Shown: piece after piece, positions 11,252 through 21,416 of the stretch
Numbering within the stretch: the first letter of the stretch is position 1
Layout of the letters: the number at the start of each line of letters is the position of its first letter
Assembly (NCBI GenBank): GCA_017979445.1
Contig: CM030710.1
Location: 15,672,248-15,736,247, forward strand
Length of the DNA: 64,000 nt
From: Akebia trifoliata
Taxonomy: Eukaryota; Streptophyta; Magnoliopsida; Ranunculales; Lardizabalaceae
Reading direction: 5' to 3'
The notes under the pieces: generated by a model
Told to the model about the DNA's origin: nothing
What the model saw: the letters and a program-made list of their open reading frames with translations, nothing else
Database searches by the model: none
Made by a program: the position numbers and the translations under genes

Positions 11252-12499
11252 GACGATATAAATCTGCTTGAGGTTCTGTATCTACTGTAACATACACTAT
11301 GGACTTGCACACAGAAGAGGAAGGAATTCACACGTGAAAACTGGGTGCCTATGACTAGACAGTTCCAAACTGGTTCAAAGGATTAATCAAAGCCTCCAAC
11401 CCAAATCTCTGAAATCGAAACAACCAGTTTAATCTCCAGAGGAGAGGTGGCGCACAATGCTGAGCAAGGGCACTCTTAGATCACCTCTCGTCTTGAATAG
11501 ACGTGTGTCTATCCCCTGAATTCACGTAGAACTACAGGGCAAGATTGCGCTTAGGCACTGTTCACGATTAAGAAGTGCAATTGGTGCAACTTTTGATTAG
11601 CTTTGCTTAATGAGCTCGATGGAACCTAGAGTCCAGTCTAATTAATTTTAATTAATTAATTGGTTGTGAATTTGATTTTCCTATAAGGGCAAGATATCGG
11701 TAATGAACTCCGATTCTTATCTTATGGTGCCATCCTCGTAAGGGTGCCCTTATTACTAGGTGCAATCCAATGTGTACAAATTAGTCACTCAAAAGCAATA
11801 TAGAAACTCACTAGCGAGTGATGCGTGAGTGTTTCGAAATTTGCCTCCCGTTCTAGATGGGGGATGATCGAGCTGAGTCGACTCGGGCCACCAACACCAA
11901 ACTTGGTGTACGAACCCGAGGGGCTGAGATAGTTTCGTCCCACTATCGTCCGTCCTTAATTCTATTACAATCCGAGCCCTCTCAGATACAATTAAAATTT
12001 AATACAAATTCAAATACCTAATACAAATTGTTTTCTAAGAAAAAAAAATAAATAAATAAAATGAACAGAGAATTGGAAGTTGTTGTCTTCATGGTGAGGG
12101 AATCAATTTGGTGGATAAAAGTTCCACGTGTCGTCTTTCGTTGAAATCCGTCGAGTCCTTCACCTGAAAATAACAAAATTATTCAAATCAGAATGCTAAG
12201 AAAAAAAAACAATATGACCATTACAATGTCCATGATGTCAGAAACTTGTTCAACAAAAATCAGCAAAAATTATTGCCACGTCACCGCGGAGCACCTAGGG
12301 GCAACCGCGGCGCGGTAAAATTTTGATGAAAATCAAAATTTCAAATTGAAAATGCTTTTTGATATCCTGAGGATTGTAATGAAATTTTTTTCAATTTTTT
12401 TTCTGTTCGTTTGGCTTCTGTTTCAAGCAAAACACGTTCGGTACTGTTTCGGAAACTATTTCGGATACTTTCTGAATTGAAAGATGAATCAACTCGCTG
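11252..12499 (-). other. Athila-2 leader (untranslated)
   Basis: This is 1.25 kb between the PBS and the gag remnant. Its reverse complement shares several blocks with the Athila-1 leader (about 1690-2340) and about 170 bp with the Ogre-A leader (26769-26950). I see no coding capacity. Confidence 0.7.
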
Positions 12500-12517
12500 T
12501 CCCCGGCAGCGGCGCCA
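12500..12517 (-). other. Primer-binding site (tRNA-Asp type) of Athila-2
   Basis: On the minus strand it reads TGGCGCCGCTGCCGGGGA, three bases after the LTR end. It has one base fewer change from the tRNA-Asp complement than the Athila-1 site. Confidence 0.88.
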
Positions 12518-12520
12518 TTT

Positions 12521-13828
12521 TGATATGTTGTAAAACTTGCTAAATAAATGCAGAGATTAAGATTAAGAGATGGACTTTGGTAAGTCGAATTCGTTCCACA
12601 GGGACAATGAGGATTCAAAGATTCATTCGGTTAGAAACCAAAACAAAGTTTTAAAACAGATTGATTTAAAAACAGAATTGATTTGTTGCATAAATGAAAT
12701 GAAAATTACTTGAAATTGAAATTAAAAACAGAAAAGAAAGATTGAAAATCTAAGAGAGAAAGCTTAGAGAAGTTAATCAAACCTTTGCAAATCATCCATA
12801 ATATAGATTAGTTCTAAGAGATAACTCAATCCATAGAGCAAGTCATTGCTCATGGATCGGAAGGTGAAACAATTGAACCATTGAAAGTAATCAAAAACTA
12901 TCCATGAAAATACAAATATGATTTAGATTGCCTAACTTATCTTCTGATTTTTCACAGAGCATAGCCATTCTTGAGCTTATCTAAGTAATGGCTATCTAAG
13001 TTGGATCAGACTATAAGCTAAATTATCTTAATCATAAGATAACTTTCAGAATAATAAACATGTAAACAAAGTAAGAATCTAAAACTATATTAGAGGGATG
13101 AATTTGCTATGACTTTCTTAACTTCTCTAATGAGGATTTAGCCAATCATCGCAAGAATTAAAATTACAGAAATTAATAAAAGAGCAAAGAACATGGGTGA
13201 AGAAGATGATGATCGATCTGAAATTCTTCTTGTATATCTCTCCAAAGAATTACAAAAACAATGAAATCCCACTCTTGATGTTCTCACTATACTCAAGAGC
13301 TTTCTCACAAGGAAATTACAGAGAAAGAAAAATCAAAAATTATGGAAGAAAAGAAGAGGAGAAGAGCCTAAGAGGGACCCAAGAGGGGACCTTCTTTGAA
13401 ATCAACCCTCAAATTTATAATGTTCGTATTCGGGTAATCGATGTGATTTGGCGGATAATTCGATTCGAATGACCCAATCAGTTACAACCACCGAGGCTTC
13501 TAGAAGCTTCTGTAAAAATCTCGAGGACAAATTCCTCGAAATGACCGCGGCGCGGTCTTGACTAGCCGCGGCGCGGTGACGTGGCACCCAAAATCCTCGA
13601 GATTTTGCCGGATGCTTCCTTTTTGCTCGCATGTTGTAACAGTAATTGTTACACCTTTTGTTGGTTTCCGAATGTACCATTTTCACCTGAAATTAATAAC
13701 AAATTATCAATAGGTACATTAATTTGGGATTTTAATCTAATTCATTATTATTTAAAGGAGCTAGCATTTAAATGATGTTAATCTTAGTGTAATTATGGTC
13801 CCAAAATCGAACAATTGGGACCTTATCA
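12521..13828 (-). repeat. Athila-2 5' LTR (about 1.31 kb)
   Basis: On the plus strand it starts TGATATGTTG beside the PBS and ends CCTTATCA, giving inverted ends TGATA/TATCA. It is unrelated in sequence to the Athila-1 LTR. GC-rich palindromic motifs (CCGCGGCGCGGT at about 13546-13577, and the related 12286-12317 stretch just outside it in the leader) stand out from the AT-rich surroundings. The outer flank is CACCC; its partner is outside the window. Confidence 0.8.
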
Positions 13829-15726
13829 CACCCCAATTGTCAAGAATTGTCGAGAACCAATATGATTATTCAAGATTTTTCTGTTATTATTATTATGATA
13901 TTTTTTTTTTTAAAACAACAAGAAATTTAATTAAAAAACTACTTTTAAAAAAAACAAACCAAAGTCAATCTAAAAGAAAACTTATTGCCACACCGATCCG
14001 TTTGTAATCGAATAGAGAAAGCATTAATCAACAACATGATATAATGTGCTCTATGTAGAAAAATTCTTGTGATAATAAAATAGTCCAAAATCAAATTTGA
14101 AACATTCACAAAACCGAGAATAGAACATAAAATCAAAGATTCTAAAAGATCTAAAAGAGACAATTGGCAAAATCAAACTACAAAGAATTCGAAACACCTT
14201 TTTTCTGCAATAAAAAATTTTAAAATTAGAATGCCTTGAGTCCGATGCGAAGTCTAATCCCGTTATTAATCGTTACACAAAGGGGCTATTAATCTAAGTA
14301 GCAGAAAAAATGAGGGGGAAAAGAAAAGAAAAAAAAACAAAAAAACAAAAAAAATCATTCACTTGATTGGTGAACTTGACGCCTAAAACAGCAAGGTAAG
14401 AACATGCCCACTTACCCATTTAATCCTCTTAGAAATAATCAGGCGTAAATTCCACTTTTAATTTCAGCCAAAACAACAAATATATCCACAGAATCTGACT
14501 GAGACGAATCTGCTAATTAATTAACAAAATCAGCAGTGTTTTTTGGAAGCAAAACATTAGAAAGCTCTTTTGAAGTTCAAACCCAGCCGATCGGTGAAGT
14601 TTGGATCCTAACACTCTATGAGCACCAACGATCATTCTAAAATATAAAAAAATAGCAAGTTGATCAGGGAAGAGAGATTTGTAGAAACTCTCACAAATCG
14701 AAACATCAATCGCCAATTTGGATTAAACGAACCTGCAATTTGATTGAATGGAGTAATGAAAATAACGATCGGCCTGAGGTTCAAACTCTCCTAAGGTACG
14801 ATTAGGAATCAAATCGAAATTTATTTCTGTTCGATCTCATTTGAATTTTGAACTTACCACAGCCTGAACCAGCGAACATAGAAGTTTTCTTCGACAAAAC
14901 AGAAAAAACTAATTTACTCCCAGTAAAATCCTTTAATTCAAGTCGATTTTAAAAAGTGTTACTGGCTCTACCCTTTGAATCAAAAGGAATCGGTGATCTT
15001 AATCGAGATTAAAAACTGATCGGGCTGAGATTTCAGCCGATAGAATGGAGAGACGAATTCAGTCTCTGTTAAACGATGAAACCAAGTGATTTAACATCTT
15101 AAGAAGATGATGTGCGAGTATAAAATAACGATTTTTGCTTATTACACACCAGCCTAAAGTTGCTTTGAACAGAACCTAAAAAAAACATTTTTTTTTTTTT
15201 AATTCTGATATTTTTAAAGGATCCGCTTCTATGTGTTACACACCTCTCTTATTGGCCCATTGTTGTTGTTTAACAGAAATTTTTTTCTTTTTACCTTTTT
15301 TTTTTAAGAATATAAAAAAACAAAAAAAGGTTGTCGAAGGATACATCGCTCATCCTCAAACAAAAATTTTTCTTTTGTTATTTAAAAAAAAAAAAAACAA
15401 TGCTTAAAGATAGCATCCAAAAAAAACATATAAAACTCCAACATTTATTAATCATCACTCCATCCTCAATTAGACTTCTTGATTTCTTTAATTACTCTGG
15501 GTCATTCTAAATACCCTTGATTGAGCCATAATAAAAAAATAATACGAACATACAAGGGCGGAATATTCATAATCCAAACACGCGACCAATTATTGAACAA
15601 AAAGGATGATAAACAAAATAAAAAATAAATAAATAAATAAACAGATAAACTAACCACTAAAAAAAAAATCTAGATCGTTTTAGCAATGCTCCCGTACTTG
15701 GGGTTTTTCAAGTTTGATCCTCAAGG
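13829..15726. other. Unassigned AT-rich DNA, probably leader of the Ogre-B derivative
   Basis: No gene is visible here. The last 250 bp read, on the minus strand, like the start of an Ogre leader just after a PBS. The rest has A and T homopolymers (for example 15180-15420) and scattered short motifs (for example CAGCC, GATCGG) without clear homology. Short frames have low-complexity translations. Confidence 0.45.
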
Positions 15727-15744
15727 TCCCCAGTGGAGTCGTCA
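15727..15744 (-). other. Primer-binding site of Ogre-B
   Basis: On the minus strand it reads TGACGACTCCACTGGGGA, one base after an LTR end TTTCA. It matches the Ogre-A site (25586-25603) at 16 of 18 positions. I do not assign the primer tRNA. Confidence 0.75.
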
Positions 15745-15745
15745 C

Positions 15746-16560
15746 TGAAAGCGCCTTCCATCCGCAGGGTGCGCGGATCCGCTTTTGACCTTTGAGGTTT
15801 GGGAATCGTCACCTAGTTATTACGGTCTAGGAACCGAATAGAGACTCGAAACGGATAAATCAACTAATCTACTACAAAAAATGTGAGTCCGGGGATCACG
15901 TTACGGGGTTGGAAGGTGTTAGGTACCAACCCCGTCCAGCAAACGCCGGTCTCTACTAATTCCCAAATAAATTACATCGCTAAAAGACCTAAATAATAAA
16001 AAATTATGAAATTTATACCTTTCCAAAAACAACGTTCTCGTTCCCTCAGATCTGACAGAGTAACTCCTTGTACAGTGTTCCTCGCTTCGTTCTGTTTTCA
16101 GATCTGATTTCTGATCTTCGAAGCGAGGTATCTCTTTCTTAGATCTGGGTTCTTTGGATTTATTTATGGATTTCGGGGTGTTTTGAAGGGCTTCTAGGTA
16201 TTTTTTGAGCTAAAATCGAAGTAGGGGTGTTAGGTAAGGAGTTTGGGCTTCAAAATTAAGGTTTATGGGAGGCTAGGGAAACTTTTTGACCTACTTCTCT
16301 CAGGATTTATGATTTGATACGAAAATAGGTTGGAGAATAATAAACTTAATAATGAAAAGAAAACTGAGTAAGATAACAGAGCAAAAAATCTTAAGAAAAA
16401 CCTGGGTGAAGTCTAGTAAGGTCTGAGCAAGTCTGAACAAAATCTAAGTAAGTCTAAGCAAAATCTAAGTAAGATCTGGGTAAGGACTGAATAAGGTCTG
16501 ATTAAGTCTAAGTAAAATATAAGTAAGGCCTATGCATAATCTAAGCATATAAGGTATGAA
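15746..16560 (-). repeat. Ogre-B LTR, shortened, flanked by internal sequence on both sides
   Basis: The minus strand of about 15746-16360 aligns with the last 0.65 kb of the Ogre-A LTR. Shared sequence includes the block before the PBS, GATCTGATTTCTGATCT and CTCCTTACCTAACACCC. From 16370 to 16560 it degrades into GTCTAAGTAAAATCT-like repeats, perhaps matching the AAGTCAATCTCATAAGACTA repeats of the Ogre-A LTR. The outer LTR end (TGTAGACACCCC-like) is not found. Confidence 0.7.
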
Positions 16561-16581
16561 CATAATCTGAGCATAAATTGA

Positions 16582-17352
16582 ATGTTCTATTCTACATACT
16601 CTAGGTGAAAGAGTAATGGACTAGATTCTAGGAGTTTTACTCTACCTACTCTGGGTGAAAGAGTGATGAACTATTCTCTAGGCATTATACTCTACCTACT
16701 CTGGGTGAAAAGTAATGAACTACATTCTGGGAATTCTACTCAGCCTATTCTGAGTGAAAGAGTAATGAATTATTCTTTGGGCGTTCTAGATTTTGAGAAT
16801 TCTACTCTACCTACTATGGGTGAAAGAGTAATAAACTAAATTCTAGGAGTTCTACTCTGCCTACATTGGGTGAAAGAGTAATGAACTATTCTTTGGGCAT
16901 TCTAACTTACCTACTCTGGATGAAAGAGTAATGAACTAGAATCTGGAAGTTCTACTCTACCTACTCGGGGTGAAAAGTAATGAACTAGATTATAGGAGTT
17001 CTACTCTACCTACTTTGTGTGAGAGTAATGAACTAGATTTTAGGAGTTCTACTCTACCAACTCTGGGTGAAAGAGTGATGAACTATTATCTGGGCGCTCC
17101 ATGTTCTACTTTACCTACTCTGGGTGAAAGAGTAATGAACTATTTTTTGGGTGTTCCATTCTACCTATTATGGGTGAAAGAGTAATGAACTTGATTATGG
17201 GAATTGTTCTCTACCTACTCTAGGTGAAAAAGTAATGAATTATTCCCTAGGCATTCTACTTTACCTACTATAGGTGAAAGAGTAATGAACTAGATTCTGG
17301 GAGTCCTACTCTACCTACTCTAGGTGAAAGAATAATGAACTAGTCTTTGGGC
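16582..17352. repeat. Minisatellite, about 15 copies of a roughly 50-bp unit
   Basis: Each unit contains CTACCTACTCTGGGTGAAAG then AGTAATGAACTA, with two alternating spacer forms (GATTCTAGGAGTT and TTCTTTGGGCATT types). I counted 15 GTGAAAG-type cores at about 50-bp spacing. It sits where an Ogre 3' UTR would meet its LTR on the minus strand. A run-through frame at 16970-17185 is an artefact of the repeat. Confidence 0.88.
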
Positions 17353-17359
17353 AAAACCA

Positions 17360-18610
17360 ATGTGAGATTAGAAACGCTTCCATTTTTAAAAGAAAAATAA
17401 AAAATTGAATTTTATGAATTTCAGGCAAACATTTTAACTTCTTTTGAACCTCAGGGATTTTCAAAAATTATTATCAAGAGGGTAACCTTTAATTCAGAGT
17501 TCCCATTATCCTTTGGAAATTGATCAAGCTTGAAAACAAAATGCACCTAGTTTGACAAGGAACATTGCACTGGGATAATTGAACACAATTTAAAAATGAA
17601 TGCCCTTAGTGTAAAGGAGAAAACTACACACTTTAGAAAAGGAAAGTATCCCTTGTTATGAACGTTTGAAATCTTTGATTATCACAAGCGTAATAAAGGT
17701 TTCACTTTTACTTTTGACTATTTATATTGAAGATTTTAGTCAAGATCAAGGAAGCAAATTATTTCCTTTTGAGATTCAACATAGAATTCATCATTTTTCA
17801 TCTTCGATTCACTTAGGGAAATGAAAAATTTTAGATCAATCATAGACACGATACTTATGACTTCTTAGTTTTTGTTTGGTTTAAGCTGGGTATTAATTGC
17901 ATGATGATTAAGAGTTTTTCCTAAAGTTGATGAAGCTTGGCAATTCAGACTTTTGGTGTTTTGTCTTAAACCACCTTTTAAGATTTTCAACTTGACTGAG
18001 ATTTTCTTTTGGTTGCTCTAACTTTTGCCTCAATTATTTTTTCAAGTTTTCAATCTAGCAAGCATGCTCTAGTTTTTGCCTATATCGTCTTTTCAAGTTT
18101 TTGATCTAGCGAGCTTATACTTTTTCTATTATTTTCAAAGATATCCTTTCAGATTTTAACCCTTGAAAGCTTGCCTTAATTTTTGCCTAAGTCGCAATTT
18201 CTAGTTTTCAACCTAGCAGGCTTCTTTTTTCTCTTTTTTTTTTATTTTCTTTTGTTCTTTCCTTTTGAACTTCTGGAGTTATTGCCTTATCATGCTTTGT
18301 TATTTTCCTTGATTTTTTAGCATGGTACTTAGGAGGATTTCCAAAGGTAAGCTTAGGACTAGGCTTAGAAAGAAAGGTAGTTTGAAGCTCAAAACATAAA
18401 TGCCCTTTGTGTGATATTTCTTTTAATTTTTTTTCTTTTTCTTTGAATTTTCTTCTCTATTAGCTATTTCATTCGTCCTTTGGATTTTTTTTCTTTTGTT
18501 TATGGGGAATATATTTTTTTAATTTAATATGGTCATGTCTAAAGTAACTTTTCAAGTTGCCTACATACCCCAGAATTTTGGGATCTGACCAAAACGTAAT
18601 TCAAATTTAT
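17360..18610 (-). other. Ogre-B 3' untranslated region
   Basis: The reverse complement matches Ogre-A 35850-36950. It shares the four imperfect AAGTTGAAAATC..GACTTAGGCAAA repeats (17950-18215 versus 36180-36400), the CCTAAGCTTACC region and the GTAGGCAACCTGA region at the start of the 3' UTR. Similarity is clear but reduced, in keeping with an old copy. Confidence 0.78.
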
Positions 18611-20790
18611 TCCCTCCCCTGAGTTGGTTGATCAAGCTGAGAAAGAAAAATGTAGTTCTTTTTTTATTTTATTTTTTAAAAAAGACTACAAAAAGCTGAC
18701 AAATGAGATATTGAGCTGGGTAACATGGACATTGATTCAGCCAAAAATGGCCTTTTTACACGCAGTACTGCTCGATCTGGACAAAGTTAATTGATTCCCA
18801 CAATTCAACACCATCGTAATCTTGAAATCTGATGGTTTTCCCAAGTAAGGTTTCCTTTATGATGAATGAATCTCTCCAATTGGGTTCAGACTTCCTCCTA
18901 TGATTAATGAGGAGTGCTCAATTTTCTTTGAGGGCTAAATCCTTAATATGCATGTACCGCACTTTAACTTTCCTACCAAAAGCATAAGAAACTTTTTTTT
19001 GTTTAACGAGTTCTGAATCATTTTTCCTTGAGACTTTTGTATCTATGATGAACCTAATCCGCTCCTAACAATTAGCTTTCCATTAAGACTTTGAGATTCA
19101 GATTTTTAATTTTAATTGGTAAAACTTTTTTCATGCCACATGATAGATAGCACTAAGCAACTCTCGTAGAGGATCAAATCAAAGTTTGACATGTCGAGGG
19201 TGTGAAAAATAATTCTTCAAACCCATCTCGATGTGTTTGACATATTTTCATGATGATGGTTTATGATTCTCATTAACTGCCTCAATTGGTTAATTGGTCT
19301 GAGAATAATAATCTACTCTGGGAGCTGCACCATTTTGAAAAGTCCAGTATTAACACATTTTGTTACATCTTCTTTGATCTTGCAAATTCTGGCTTCACAC
19401 ATTGATGTTTTCATTTTATCGGACGAATATCTATTCAGTGTCAAACAAGACCCAAGCTTACATCCAACATATCCTCATAGGATCACGTGAACAAGTCTTT
19501 TAAAATTTTTGACTAAATTTATTATGTCCTCGTATTCCTATGGGGATAAAATGGTTCCTATCTGAATTTCTTGAGAATTATTTTTTGTTACGAGGTCAAT
19601 GACATTTGCTTCCTCGATTAGAGTTGGAACACAACATTTATCTTCTCATTCAAGTAATTCAATTAATTCAAGAGGGGGTTCTTTGTTAGAGGAATCTATC
19701 CTTAAAACCAGATTATTAATTAATTTGTTAATGCGCTCGAGGTATTCAAAAATATATTTTATTCAATTAATTCAGATGGGACGACATATGCCATTACAGA
19801 CTCAACAAAAATAAAAAGGGTAGACTTGATCTAAAGAAAATATGACATTACTGAATTAATAAAAAAATTGGATTCAAACTAACTCACAAGACTAGAGACA
19901 AGTATCCACAATGGACTTGATTACAATCTGAGGGTTCAAGACATTGTTTCCAAGCAGAAGGACTAAGGCACTGTGATCTTTAAGGAACATCTAAGTAATG
20001 TTGAGAGATTCTATAATAAAGACTACCTGGATCTTGCGGATCTCAATGAATTCAAATTTTGGGGTCATTTATAATTGTTGTCATGGTGCTGACGTTCATT
20101 CTAACCGACCAGATTTACGATCCTAATTAAGTGGTGGGCGCTTGAGCTTAGGTACAATGATAACCTTTTGACCCCATCGAAAGCGAATTTAATCAATTTC
20201 AATGTTAAGGGTCCCTCTTAATAACATTTTAATAAGTCTTGAGGTTATTGAATTTTGTGCACCAATCCATTAAATAATTCATTCATATAATGGTTAATTC
20301 ATTCGAAGGGAAAGTAATTTCATTGAATCATCGAAAATAAAGATAAATAATGCTTTCATTGAATAATAACATTCAACATATTTAATTTAAACCTTAAGAT
20401 GACACAAGAAAGGTACTTTAGTAATTTTTCAAGGTCCTTGTAAAAAATAGATCTTTGTAAAAGTCATTTTCTACCATTTTTTTTAGAAAAACATTTTTTC
20501 TTCTTTTGAAATGGGTTGAGATCCGAATTAATAAATGTTTGAATACTATTTTGAATAGCTTGAGCCATAATGATTGTTAAATCGAGATGGACTGGGTCAT
20601 TTTGAATCATTGCCACAATTAATGGATTTTTTATTGGGTTGGTACACCTAGTGATATGATAAACTTGAGTTAGATAAAAAAATATTTGATTGGCTTGAGG
20701 AAGAAAATGTCATTTATACATAAGAGTGATGGCAATTTTTTTTTATCCGTCTAGAGCACCTCAAATCTATAAATGTATCAATTTCCCAAT
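18611..20790 (-). pseudogene. Ogre-B internal region, heavily deleted
   Basis: Read on the minus strand, segments match Ogre-A in order but with large gaps. About 20660-20560 matches the leader (27245-27320). About 20400-20060 matches the ORF1-gag spacer and gag start (28780-29040). About 19560-19410 matches the pre-RT region (32400-32590) and 19400-19260 the beginning of RT (32620-32720). About 18880-18770 matches the integrase C-terminus (35540-35660). ORF1, most of gag and protease, and the RT-to-integrase bulk are lost. No frame is usable. Stretches between these matches are too diverged to name. Confidence 0.72.
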
Positions 20791-20799
20791 TAGGAAAGT

Positions 20800-21416
20800 A
20801 TCATTGGGCCCTTGTCCTTTATCTCTTCTCCCCCCCCTATACCCTTGGTATTTTCTCTGTAATTTTCTATTTTTTTAGTTAGGTTTTATTTCAGCAACTT
20901 TTTATAGTTTTTTAAAAATAAGATAATGTATATTGGTTACCACATGAATACAAGTGTTATTTCTATGACGACTTCTTGTATCCTTGCAATGACAATTGGC
21001 TAGACTCCCTCCATTAATGAGATGAGAAAGTCTAGGAGCAAGCTTTTAATTTTGTGTTTATGTTCTTTATCCTTCTATGTTCTTTATATTGTTTATAGGA
21101 TTCTCTTTAAGGTTTTATCCAATTCCAATAGATCAAAGCTTTAGATGAATTTGTATACCTCATATGCTTAACATAAATGTTTTATACTTAGATGACATCA
21201 AGATAAAACATGCTTAATCTAGATATTTGGTAGTAAGAACTTCACATATTAGTAAATGAAGGAGTTTTCACTATAATATTATTTTAAGATTCATGCCATA
21301 TCTTCCAATCCATGGAGCTCACACTAAGCCCTTAAGGTTGAATGCAAAGAATGATAAACTTAAATATAGTTTTAGTTGCTAATCCAAGGTTACTCTAATG
21401 ACTAATAGTTTTATTC
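20800..21416 (+). repeat. Athila-C 5' LTR, left fragment
   Basis: This resembles Athila-1 LTR positions about 400-910, sharing TTGCAATGACA..GGCTA, CTCCCTCCATT, the TATGCTTA..CAAGATAAA region and GAGCTCACACTAAGCCCTTA. The copy is much more diverged than the Athila-1 pair. It is cut at 21416 by a chromovirus-type LTR and resumes at 39837. The left limit is approximate. Confidence 0.78.

Larger units (their letters stand above)
9827..13828 (-). mobile_element. Athila-2: deleted Athila-type element, minus strand, 3' LTR not in window
   Basis: Read on the minus strand it has an LTR (13828-12521), tRNA-Asp-type PBS, leader, fragments of gag and the start of protease, then an Athila 3' UTR. The capsid region and all of RT, RNase H and integrase are missing. 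The sequence meets Athila-1 at 9826/9827, so Athila-1 probably inserted into its 3' UTR and the 3' LTR should lie left of this window. Confidence 0.82.

Noticed and set aside
13197..13472. A lysine-rich 91-codon frame as a small host gene
   Set aside because: It lies inside the Athila-2 LTR, has low complexity and no recognisable domain.
12286..13577. GC-rich palindromes CCGCGGCGCGG as regulatory or bacterial-derived elements
   Set aside because: They recur within the leader and LTR of one retroelement and have no supporting context; they could be LTR regulatory motifs, but nothing shows this.
16970..17185. A repeat-peptide frame (SSTLPTLGERVMN-like)
   Set aside because: It is a by-product of the 50-bp minisatellite.
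16582..17352. A CRISPR-like array of regularly spaced repeats
   Set aside because: The units are tandem with degenerate, repeated spacers, and the setting is a plant nuclear retroelement.
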